Shown: piece after piece, positions 41,406 through 49,142 of the stretch
Position numbering within the stretch: position 1 is the first letter of the stretch
Layout of the letters: every line of letters begins with the position of its first letter
NCBI RefSeq assembly: GCF_004799405.1
Contig: NZ_SSMW01000078.1
Span: forward strand, 1-63,898
Direction of reading: 5' to 3'
Source: Bradyrhizobium sp.
GTDB lineage: Bacteria; Pseudomonadota; Alphaproteobacteria; Rhizobiales; Xanthobacteraceae
Length of the DNA: 63,898 nt
Notes under the pieces: model-generated
Told to the model about the DNA's origin: nothing
The model's input: only the letters and a program-made list of their open reading frames with translations
Databases searched by the model: none
Program-made: the position numbers and the translations under genes

Positions 41406-41548
41406 GCCTTTGCTGCCAGGACATTTCGGCTTGCGCCATTTTGGGACGCTTTAAGCAATTTTTAGCCATGCCTGCCGTAGTTTGACGGCATTGCGGGCAT
41501 TTCGCCCCGCCGGACGCGCGACTCCGTCTTTCAGCCAGCCGAGGTTTC

Positions 41549-43525
41549 ATGCGGTCTGTTCGCTTTCAGCTTCGGCTGACCCACAAGATCGCAGCCATCG
41601 GCCTCGTCGGTGTCCTGGGTCTCGCCGCGGTCGGGCTGATCTACGAGGAGGGGACCTGGTCGCAGGATCGCGCGCGCAAGGTCGCGGAAGACTCGCGCGC
41701 GATCGCCGGTCTCACCAGGCGTATTTCGATCGAAATGCTGGAGGTGCGGCGCGACGAGAAAAATTTCCTGCTGCGCAAGCAGGAGTCTTACGTGAAGCAC
41801 CACGCGCAATTGTCGGGCGCGATCGGCCGCGACTTCGACGAGTTAAAGGTGATGGTCAAATCGAGCGGCTACGGCGCTCTGGCAGACCAGCTTGAAGTCA
41901 TCCACGATGCATTCGAAAGCTATGCCGACGATTTTGCGGTACTGGCGATGGTCCAGACCAAAATCGGGCTGGACGAGACTTCCGGACTTTCCGGCTCGCT
42001 GCGCAAGGCGGTCGATGTCGTCGAGGCCGGGGTCGCCGAGATCAACGACCCGAAACTCACCGGACGTCTTCTGGTCATGCGCCGGTTTGAGAAGGATTTC
42101 ATGCTGTGGCGCGATGACAAATATGCCGCCGAATTCAACAAGGCCGCAGTGGCGTTCTCGCTGGCGCTGACGGAAATGGATTTGCCGCATGAGGTGCAGG
42201 AAAAGCTTTCGCTGAATCTCGACGAATACTCCCGCGACTTTGCCGGCTGGGTCGGCGCCATCAGGCAGATCGTTCGCTCCGATTCCGATCTCGGGACCAA
42301 CTTTCAGAACCTGGAGCCCAAGGTGGCGGAAGCAATCAGCGAGATAGACCGGTTGTCGGGCCTCGCCGATGCTTCGGAGCGGGCGCTGCGCGATACCATG
42401 AAACTGCGAATGGTAAGTGCGCTCGCGTTGGCGGCGTTGGCGATGTGCGGGTTGTCATTTCTGCTGGGCCGGGCGGTTTCGCAACCGATTTCGGCGATGA
42501 CGGGCGCGTTGACCAAACTGGCGGACGGCGATTTCCATGTCGCGTTACCGGGACTGGATCGTAGCGACGAGATCGGCAAAATGGCCGGTGCCGCCCGGAT
42601 ATTCAAGGACAACATGATCGAGGCCGAGCGCCTGCGCGCCGAACAGCTTGCCGACCAGCAGGCAAGGTCGGTCCAGCGCCGGGACGAGCGGTTGCGGCTG
42701 GCTTCCGGCTTTCACGACGCGGTGGGCTCGATCGTCGACAAGGTTTCGTCCGAAGCGGCCGAACTGGAAGCGGCGGCGGCGACCCTGACCCGGACCGCGG
42801 AGACCACGCTGGAATTGTCCGGCGTGGTGGCGGGAGCCTCCGGCGAGGCCTCGAGCAGTATTCGATCGGTGGCGGCGGCAACCGGCGAGATGACGTCCTC
42901 GGTAGAGCAGATCGGCCGGCAGGTGGTGGAATCCCGCAAGATCGCGCAAGTTGCGGTCGAGCATGCCAGGACAACCGATGCGCGCATGACGGCGCTGTCG
43001 CAGGCGGCGGGACGGATCGGCGAAGTCGTCCAGCTCATCACCGGGATCGCCGAGCAGACCAACCTGCTGGCGCTCAATGCCACCATCGAGGCGGCTCGCG
43101 CGGGCGAGGCCGGCCGCGGCTTTGCCGTGGTCGCCCAGGAGGTGAAGGCGCTGGCGGCGCAAACTGCGAAGGCGACCGAGGAGATCGGCAAGCAGATCCT
43201 GGGAATGCAGACCGCAACCGAGGAATCGCTCGAGGCGATCAAGGAAATCGGGGCGGTAATCCTGCAGATTTCCGATGTATCCGGGGTGATCGCGGCGGCG
43301 ATGGAAGAGCAGGGCATCGCAACGCGCGAGATTGCGCGCAATGTGCAGACCGCGTCCGATGGCGCAGCGCGGGTCGGCAGCGCCATTTCCGACGTGCACC
43401 ACGGCGCCGCCGATACCGGTTCGGCCTCAGGCCAGGTGCTTTCGTCGGCCCAGTCGCTGTCGAGCCAGGCCAACCGGCTGAAGCTGGAAGTCGATAGCTT
43501 CCTGGCGTCGATTCGGGCCGCCTGA
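41549..43525 (+). CDS. Methyl-accepting chemotaxis protein with helical periplasmic sensor
   Basis: 658 residues. TM1 about 13-34, a ~250-residue all-helical periplasmic domain ([38 protein letters not shown]) with the double four-helix pattern of HBM sensors, TM2 about 290-312, HAMP, and a signalling hairpin with the core [20 protein letters not shown] then [15 protein letters not shown]. No pentapeptide methylation tail. HBM receptors bind organic acids such as malate or citrate in other bacteria; the ligand here is unknown. No che genes nearby. Confidence 0.93.
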   Translation: MRSVRFQLRLTHKIAAIGLVGVLGLAAVGLIYEEGTWSQDRARKVAEDSRAIAGLTRRISIEMLEVRRDEKNFLLRKQESYVKHHAQLSGAIGRDFDELKVMVKSSGYGALADQLEVIHDAFESYADDFAVLAMVQTKIGLDETSGLSGSLRKAVDVVEAGVAEINDPKLTGRLLVMRRFEKDFMLWRDDKYAAEFNKAAVAFSLALTEMDLPHEVQEKLSLNLDEYSRDFAGWVGAIRQIVRSDSDLGTNFQNLEPKVAEAISEIDRLSGLADASERALRDTMKLRMVSALALAALAMCGLSFLLGRAVSQPISAMTGALTKLADGDFHVALPGLDRSDEIGKMAGAARIFKDNMIEAERLRAEQLADQQARSVQRRDERLRLASGFHDAVGSIVDKVSSEAAELEAAAATLTRTAETTLELSGVVAGASGEASSSIRSVAAATGEMTSSVEQIGRQVVESRKIAQVAVEHARTTDARMTALSQAAGRIGEVVQLITGIAEQTNLLALNATIEAARAGEAGRGFAVVAQEVKALAAQTAKATEEIGKQILGMQTATEESLEAIKEIGAVILQISDVSGVIAAAMEEQGIATREIARNVQTASDGAARVGSAISDVHHGAADTGSASGQVLSSAQSLSSQANRLKLEVDSFLASIRAA

Positions 43526-43542
43526 CCCCAAAAGTTCCCGAC

Positions 43543-43578
43543 TGTGCACCCGCACAATAAACGCGTGCATCGCACAAT
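43543..43578 (+). promoter_or_regulatory. Pair of TGC-N-GCA palindromic sites (PhaR-like) ahead of a hydrolase
   Basis: TGTGC-ACCC-GCACAA at 43543-43557 and GTGCATCGCACAAT at 43565-43578. The second is the exact reverse complement of ATTGTGCGATGCAC in the phasin promoter (48632-48645). Core TGC-N3-GCA is that of PhaR/AniA-type repressors of polyhydroxyalkanoate genes. They lie about 50-90 bases before a likely -10 (TATATAA, 43631). Confidence 0.55.
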
Positions 43579-43704
43579 CATCGGGCGGTTAATTCACAAC
43601 ATTTGAGCTTCCCGTCACGTCGCGGTGACGTATATAAAGCACTAGGATCGCGGAATCTTGAACAGTGGAAATTTGACCGCCAGGTCAGTACGCCGAGGAC
43701 GAAC

Positions 43705-44559
43705 ATGAAACGTGGAATTACCATTCTGCTCTCGCTTTGCGTGCTGGCGACGGTTGCATATTTCACCATCAGCAAATGGGCGATCCGTCACGAGACGCTG
43801 ACGTGGAATGATCCGGCGCGCGACAATCGTCCGGTCCCGGTAGATGTCGCAATCCGGCGCGACAAGGAAATGCAGGCCAACGCCGGCATGATCAAACTGC
43901 CGGTGGCGATCCTCAACCACGGCAACACCGTCAAATTTACCGAGTATTCCTTCCTGGCGAACGTGTTCGCCGCCCGCGGTTATCTCGCGATCAGCATCCA
44001 GCACGATCTGCCGAGCGATCCACCGATGGTGACGAAAGTCGGCGAACTCTATGTCGGCCGCTTGCCGCAGTATGAACGCGACGTCGCCAACATCCGCTTT
44101 GCCATCGACCAAATGAAGCAGGTCGAGCCGAACGCGGATTATGATCACCTGACCATGATCGGGCACTCCATGGGCGGCGATGTCGCCATGTACTTCGCCA
44201 AGACCTATCCCGATGAAATCAGGAGGGTGGTGACACTCGACAATCTGCGGGTGCCGTTCGTGACCAGCGGCAGATTCAAGACCCTGTCGTTCCGTTCCAA
44301 GGATCCCGTGTTCAAGACCGACCCCGGCGTCATTCCCAGTGACGAAATCTGCGACAAGTCCGGTATCCAGATTGTGCAGACCGGTTACCAGCACACCGAA
44401 ATGAGCGATCGCGGTCCCGACGAGGTGAAGGCGACCATCCAGGGCATGCTCGACAAGTTCCTCGATGACGAAAGTCCGCTCAAGCCGGTCGCTACCGACA
44501 AGCCGAAAATCGCCGCCGAACCTGGGTCAGTCGCGCTCAATGCCGCGGCCAAGAACTGA
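43705..44559 (+). CDS. Alpha/beta-hydrolase fold protein, membrane-anchored
   Basis: 284 residues. MKRGITILLSLCVLATVAYF is an N-terminal membrane anchor or signal. The domain begins near 42; VAILNHGNTVKFTEYSFL is the oxyanion strand, and S155 in IGHSMGGDV the nucleophile, with a likely Asp near VTLDNLRVPF and a late His in YQHTEM. Related to the carboxylesterase/dienelactone-hydrolase-like group. Because sites resembling the phasin operators lie upstream, a role in polyhydroxyalkanoate or lipid ester turnover is possible but is inference only. Confidence 0.72.
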   Translation: MKRGITILLSLCVLATVAYFTISKWAIRHETLTWNDPARDNRPVPVDVAIRRDKEMQANAGMIKLPVAILNHGNTVKFTEYSFLANVFAARGYLAISIQHDLPSDPPMVTKVGELYVGRLPQYERDVANIRFAIDQMKQVEPNADYDHLTMIGHSMGGDVAMYFAKTYPDEIRRVVTLDNLRVPFVTSGRFKTLSFRSKDPVFKTDPGVIPSDEICDKSGIQIVQTGYQHTEMSDRGPDEVKATIQGMLDKFLDDESPLKPVATDKPKIAAEPGSVALNAAAKN

Positions 44560-44687
44560 CGAACCGGCACCGCTCCTCGATCGAAAACCTGGATCGTATC
44601 CGGCGCCGGATGACTGGCGCTTCGATCGCGCATTGACCGCTCCCCGATCCCGCTCCACATAGAGCTTGCGGCAATTTGCGAGCGTTC

Positions 44688-45455
44688 ATGTCCGGCGAAC
44701 CGACCAAACCGAAATCTGCAACCGGGGTGTCGCCGGCGCAAAAGGCTGTTTCGGATGATCCCGGCGCATTGCCGGAGACGCGGTCGTCGGCTTCGGAAGA
44801 GATCGCGGCCTTTGTCGCCAAGGCCCGGGCGACGTCCCCCTATGCCGCGGGAGCCAGGGCCCGGCTGGTATTCGCGCTCGACGCCACCATGAGCCGGCAA
44901 CCGACATGGGACATGGCATGCGCGCTGCAGGCCGATATGTTCCGCGAGGCGGCGGCGCTTGGCAGTCTCGATATCCGCCTTGTCTATTATCGCGGCCTCA
45001 ACGAATGCCGCGCCACGGGGTGGATTGCCGACAGCGCACACCTCGCCAAGCTGATGGGCGGGATCGCCTGTCAGGGCGGCAATACCCAGATCGGCAAGGT
45101 GTTGTCGGAAGCGCGGCGCGAGGCCATCGCCTCGGGTGTGCGCGCGGTGGTGTTCGTCGGTGACGCCATGGAGGAGGCGCTCGATGACCTCTGCGTCAAG
45201 GCGGGCGAGCTTGGGCTGCTCAAGGTGCCGGTGTTCATGTTTCAGGAGGGCCAGGACAGTGTCGCCGAGCAGGCGTTCCGCCAGATCGCCCGCCTGACCG
45301 GCGGCGCATGGTGCAGGTTCGACCCCGGAGCTGCGGCGCAACTGCGCGAGCTGCTGCGGGCGGCGGCAGCCTATGCCGCCGGTGGCCGCGAGGCGCTGTT
45401 GCGGCTGTCGAAAACCGCAAGCGGTGCAGCCCGATTGCTCGGGCAGATGAAGTGA
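44688..45455 (+). CDS. VWA-domain-like protein
   Basis: 255 residues from ATG 44688; TTG 44676 adds four. A disordered ~50-residue head is followed by a Rossmann-like VWA fold: LVFALDATMSRQPTWDMACA gives MIDAS D65-x-T67-x-S69, then LVYYRGLNECRATGW, GGNTQIGKVLSEA with the second MIDAS Thr, and VVFVGDAMEE with the third Asp. Soluble, no export signal. The next gene (77 bases on) encodes a membrane J-domain protein, so a chaperone-linked function is possible. Annotated in related genomes as hypothetical or VWA protein. Confidence 0.7.
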   Translation: MSGEPTKPKSATGVSPAQKAVSDDPGALPETRSSASEEIAAFVAKARATSPYAAGARARLVFALDATMSRQPTWDMACALQADMFREAAALGSLDIRLVYYRGLNECRATGWIADSAHLAKLMGGIACQGGNTQIGKVLSEARREAIASGVRAVVFVGDAMEEALDDLCVKAGELGLLKVPVFMFQEGQDSVAEQAFRQIARLTGGAWCRFDPGAAAQLRELLRAAAAYAAGGREALLRLSKTASGAARLLGQMK

Positions 45456-45531
45456 TCCCGATTTCACTTTATCCGTAGGGAACGGCAGCGACCGGCATGC
45501 TTTTTCACGGTCATCCCACTATATTGGCTTC

Positions 45532-46260
45532 ATGCCCGCTCTGATCGCCGGCGTCGTCGCCGTTATCCTGCTCTACCTGCTGCTGCAGATGTTCCGCGCG
45601 GCCAATCCGGTCATTCTGGCCCGCACCATCAAAATCGGCGGCGGCGTCGTGGCGCTCGCGGTTGCGGCCTTTATCGGCGTCAAGGGCGAGCTTGCGGTGG
45701 CGGTTCCGCTTGGGATCTTCGGCGCCGGGCTGCTCGGCTGGTCGCCGTTCGGTGCATCGGGCTTCAGCATCGGTGGCTTGTTCGGGGGGTCGACTACCAG
45801 GCGCTCGCCGGGCCAGGCGTCGCGGGTCCGCTCGCAATTTCTCGATATGAGTCTCGATCATGACAGCGGCGCGCTTACCGGCCAGATCGTCGCCGGGCCG
45901 CATGCCGGCCATTCGCTCGACGAATTCGACCTGCCGCAACTGACGGCGATGATACCGGCCTTCGACGCCGAAAGCGTGTCGTTACTTGAAAGCTATCTGG
46001 ACCGCAGATTTCCCGCCTGGCGTCAGGACGCGCAGGGCAACGCGGCAGGGCGGCAGAGCCGCCCGGCGGCGAGCGGCAAAATGACGAACGAGGAGGCCTA
46101 TCAGATCCTTGGCCTGCAGCCGGGCGCGGGGCGCGACGAGATCGGGCGCGCGCACCGTGCGCTCATGAAGAAACTGCATCCCGACCAGGGGGGGTCGACG
46201 TACCTTGCCGCCCGAGTAAACGAGGCCAAGGATACTTTGCTTCGCACGCATCACAGCTAA
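45532..46260 (+). CDS. Membrane-anchored J-domain protein
   Basis: 242 residues. Two hydrophobic segments (MPALIAGVVAVILLYLLLQM and VVALAVAAFIGVKGELAVAV) place it in the inner membrane, with a linker then a C-terminal DnaJ domain about 180-240 (EEAYQILGLQPGAGRDEIGR, HPD at 216-218). This topology resembles DjlA/TIM14-like co-chaperones that recruit DnaK to membranes. It follows the VWA-type gene. DnaK itself is not in this window. Confidence 0.85.
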   Translation: MPALIAGVVAVILLYLLLQMFRAANPVILARTIKIGGGVVALAVAAFIGVKGELAVAVPLGIFGAGLLGWSPFGASGFSIGGLFGGSTTRRSPGQASRVRSQFLDMSLDHDSGALTGQIVAGPHAGHSLDEFDLPQLTAMIPAFDAESVSLLESYLDRRFPAWRQDAQGNAAGRQSRPAASGKMTNEEAYQILGLQPGAGRDEIGRAHRALMKKLHPDQGGSTYLAARVNEAKDTLLRTHHS

Positions 46261-46493
46261 CTCCGGCAACGCTACTAAACGCCACGAACCGCTGCTTCCC
46301 GCTTGCTTCTCCGTCCGACGCCCCGTTGCCGCCCGCCGTTATCCGGCATGGTCGATCCTTCAGCCTGACATCATTAACTGCAAAATCTTGACGAGAAGTT
46401 TGCAGGACGCCGATTTGCGGCACGCCGGACCGGCTCACGGCTCTGCAGGGCCCGCGCGTGACGCCGGCATTCCGTCATTGCCTGAATTGCGGC

Positions 46494-48320
46494 TTAGTTC
46501 CGAACGGTGATGCAGGAGATGTCGGAGCGCTTCAGCGTCCGGCATACCGCTTCGGCCTGATCGCGGTCGAGACCGGCGAAACGGGCCCGGAACAGCTTTC
46601 GATCGCCCTTGGCGACCACCGGCTCGGTGAACGGGTCGGCCTTGCTGAGCAGGCCGTGGGCCTGGTTGCGCGCCGCCTCGATGCGCAGCCGAGCTTCGCT
46701 TTCGCTCTCCAGCGCCCCGACCTGAATGATCCACCCGGTATGGGCTGCGATCGGCTTGATGGCGCCGTCTTGCTGAATGGTCTGCGGTTGCGAATGGGAC
46801 GCTGGATCGGCGTAAGCCATCGCCTGCGACGTGGGGGATGGCGGGCTCGAGGCCGGCAACACCCCGAGTATGCCGTTTCCGGTGCCGTGGTTTGCCGGCT
46901 GTGGCGGCATTTCGGTTTTGGCGGCTTCCGGTTTCCTGACCTCGGTTTTATCGGTTTCAGCTTTGGCCAAGACTGCGCTCGAGGACTCCGGCACTGCCGG
47001 TCGTCCCGCGGCCGATATCGAACTGGTGACGGGCGTAGCGGGTTGGGACGGACCGGCCGAGGCAAGCTTGGTCTGGCCGGCCTTGATCTGGACGGTCTTC
47101 ACTTTGACCGGCTTCATCGGCTCCGACGAACCGGGGATTGTCCCAATTGGCTGAGTTTGAATCACGCCGTTGGTGAAGGGCGCCGGCTCGGTCCTGGCTT
47201 GCTCGGGCTTGGCTTGCGGCGGAGGTACAGCCGCGGTTGCGGCGGCGATCAGGGATCGCGACGGCGCCGTGCGTGCCGGAGCGGCAACCGGCTCCGGAGC
47301 CGCGGAAGCCACCTGGACCGCGCCCTGGACCTGAACCATCTGGGTCGGCCGCGACGCAGCTTCGTCTTCCGCAACATCGGCATTGGCATCCGATGGACTG
47401 CGTTCGGTGATCGCGGCGACGGTATGCTTGCTCGCGGCTTTTTCGAGATTCTCGGCGAGCAGGTTGCGCATGATGGCGTCGCGCGAACCGCCGCTGCGGC
47501 CTCCCATGACAACGCCGACCAGATAGCGGTTGCCGCGGCGCATCGAGGTTACGAGATTGAAGCCGGACGCGCGGGTGTAGCCGGTCTTGATCCCGTCGAC
47601 GCCTTCGACGCTGCCGAGCAGGTGATTGTGGTTGCGGATGGAATGGCCGTGGTAGTTGAAAGCCTGGGTGGAGAAGTAGCGGTAGTAACGCGGAAAACGC
47701 TCCTGGATGGCGCGGCCGAGGGTGGACTGATCGCGCGCCGTGGTGACCTGGTCGTCGTCGGGCAGGCCTGAGGCATTGCGGTAAACCGTCCGGGTCATGC
47801 CGAGCGCGCGCGCCTTGCGGGTCATCAGCTTGGCGAAATCGCCTTCGTCGCCGGCGATGGCTTCGGCGATCACGACGGCGGCATCGTTGGCCGAACGTGT
47901 CACCAGTCCCTTGATGGCGTCTTCGACCTGGATGGTTTGACCGGGACGCAGGCCGAGCTTGGTGGGAGCTTGCTCGGAGGCGTGTTCGGTAACGTTCATC
48001 TCGCTATCGAGCTTCATCTTGCCGGCCTCGAGGCGCTCGAACAGCAGATAAAGCGTCATGATCTTGGTGAGCGAGGCGGGATGACGGCTCGCGTCGGGAT
48101 TGCTGGAGGCGAGGGTCGCGCCGGAATTGCCGTCTACGATGATGGAGGAAAACGCCGGGCTATAGCTTTCCTGGACTTCATGCCGAACGTAATGGCGATG
48201 CCTGTAGTAGCGGCGCGCATCGGCGGTACTGGTTGTCAGAATGACCGCTGATGTGATTGTGACCAGCCCGAAAACGCAAACCCGCAAGACCTGCGAGGAA
48301 GCCAGTTTTGTACGAAGCAT
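46494..48320 (-). CDS. D-alanyl-D-alanine carboxypeptidase with C-terminal SPOR domain
   Basis: 608 residues from ATG 48320. Signal/anchor MLRTKLASSQVLRVCVFGLV. Class C low-mass PBP motifs: S83-L-T-K86 (SLTKIMT), S143-A-N145, K245-T-G247 (GIKTGY). It trims the terminal D-Ala from peptidoglycan stem peptides. After the ~280-residue catalytic domain a ~230-residue Ala/Pro/Glu-rich disordered region leads to a SPOR domain (about 522-608) beginning HTGWIIQVGALESESEAR, which binds denuded septal glycan. A septum-directed DD-carboxypeptidase is the likely role. Confidence 0.9.
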   Translation of the reverse strand: MLRTKLASSQVLRVCVFGLVTITSAVILTTSTADARRYYRHRHYVRHEVQESYSPAFSSIIVDGNSGATLASSNPDASRHPASLTKIMTLYLLFERLEAGKMKLDSEMNVTEHASEQAPTKLGLRPGQTIQVEDAIKGLVTRSANDAAVVIAEAIAGDEGDFAKLMTRKARALGMTRTVYRNASGLPDDDQVTTARDQSTLGRAIQERFPRYYRYFSTQAFNYHGHSIRNHNHLLGSVEGVDGIKTGYTRASGFNLVTSMRRGNRYLVGVVMGGRSGGSRDAIMRNLLAENLEKAASKHTVAAITERSPSDANADVAEDEAASRPTQMVQVQGAVQVASAAPEPVAAPARTAPSRSLIAAATAAVPPPQAKPEQARTEPAPFTNGVIQTQPIGTIPGSSEPMKPVKVKTVQIKAGQTKLASAGPSQPATPVTSSISAAGRPAVPESSSAVLAKAETDKTEVRKPEAAKTEMPPQPANHGTGNGILGVLPASSPPSPTSQAMAYADPASHSQPQTIQQDGAIKPIAAHTGWIIQVGALESESEARLRIEAARNQAHGLLSKADPFTEPVVAKGDRKLFRARFAGLDRDQAEAVCRTLKRSDISCITVRN

Positions 48321-48601
48321 AGACTTCCCCGTCCCAATTTCCGTCTTGATCACCGGTTCGTGAGGCCAAATTATGCCCAACCCCCGGCAAGTTTCGCCAG
48401 CCTGCAGGTCCGATCCACAGAAGCATTTGCGGCGCTCTCGCCGATCGGACCGAAGATCTAGCTAAGGTCCTGTACACAAAGAGTTTTTGGACTGTTGCCC
48501 GGAATACGAGCAGCTTCAGAGTGAGGTTAGGTTGCCCGGGTTTCCAAAAGATTAAGCAACCCTTGCGCCATCTTGCCGGATTCGCGGCTAATTGATCCAT
48601 A
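48321..48601. other. Leader of the carboxypeptidase gene
   Basis: About 280 bases between the minus-strand carboxypeptidase start and the first palindrome of the phasin promoter; it contains the promoter of the former. No RNA or coding frame was recognised. Confidence 0.4.
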
Positions 48602-48651
48602 TTTGTGCGATGCACAAAGATTCTTGACTTTATTGTGCGATGCACTATATA
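48602..48651 (+). promoter_or_regulatory. Phasin promoter with two palindromic operators
   Basis: -35 TTGACT (48624-48629) and -10 TATATA (48646-48651), spacing 16. Operator 1 TTTGTGCGATGCACAAA at 48602-48618 lies just upstream of -35; operator 2 ATTGTGCGATGCAC at 48632-48645 fills the spacer. Centres are 30 bases apart, about three helical turns. Both have the TGC-N3-GCA core of PhaR-type repressors. The layout is that of a repressed promoter. Confidence 0.75.
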
Positions 48652-48722
48652 GGGGACGCGTCCAAGGAGCCGGAACCTCCCGGCACGTCATTTACACATC
48701 GGTCCGGGAAAGGACTTTCATC

Positions 48723-49064
48723 ATGGTCAAGGTTGAAGACATTCAGGCGTACGGAAAAGAGCATTTCGACACGATGGTTGCATCGGCAGCCACCCTGCAA
48801 AGCGGCGTTCAGGCGATCGCAAGCGCCTACGGCGAATACACCAAGAAGTCGTTCGAAGACACCAAATCGTTCGTCGAGAAGCTGTCGGGCGTGAAGTCGC
48901 TGGACAAGGCGGTCGAAGTGCAGACCGAATACGCGAAGTCCGCCTACGAGACTTTCGTGGCCGAGTCGCAGAAGATCGCCGGCATGTATACCGATCTCGC
49001 CAAGGAGACCTTCAAGCCGCTGCAAGGCATGGTTGCGAAGTTCACTCCGGCTGCCGCGGCGTAA
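48723..49064 (+). CDS. Phasin family protein
   Basis: 113 residues. MVKVEDIQAYGKEHFDTMVA and a four-helix-bundle pattern (SGVQAIASAYGEYTKKSFED, TEYAKSAYETFVAESQKIAG) end in an Ala/Pro tail VAKFTPAAAA. Phasins coat polyhydroxyalkanoate granules and control their size and number. GGGAAAGGAC precedes ATG 48723. Strong promoter, twin operators and its own terminator indicate a well expressed monocistronic gene. No pha synthesis genes are in the window. Confidence 0.92.
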   Translation: MVKVEDIQAYGKEHFDTMVASAATLQSGVQAIASAYGEYTKKSFEDTKSFVEKLSGVKSLDKAVEVQTEYAKSAYETFVAESQKIAGMYTDLAKETFKPLQGMVAKFTPAAAA

Positions 49065-49091
49065 TAGCGACAAGCGGTTTTTCCAATATCA

Positions 49092-49123
49092 AAAAGCCCG
49101 GCCGTATGGCCGGGCTTTTCTTG
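49092..49123 (+). terminator. Rho-independent terminator of the phasin gene
   Basis: Arms AAAAGCCCGGCC (49092-49103) and GGCCGGGCTTTT (49108-49119) with loop GTAT, then TTTTCTTG. It sits 27 bases past the phasin stop and faces the convergent TadG gene. Confidence 0.92.
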
Positions 49124-49142
49124 TTTCCGGATGTGCTAGCGA

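Noticed and set aside
45450..45469. AAGTGA/TCACTT hairpin at the end of the VWA gene
   Set aside because: Short AT-rich stem that overlaps the stop codon and lacks a T-run of useful length.
46458..47771. 437-codon plus-strand frame opposite the carboxypeptidase
   Set aside because: Arg/Gly/Leu-rich shadow; the DD-carboxypeptidase motifs and SPOR domain lie on the minus strand.
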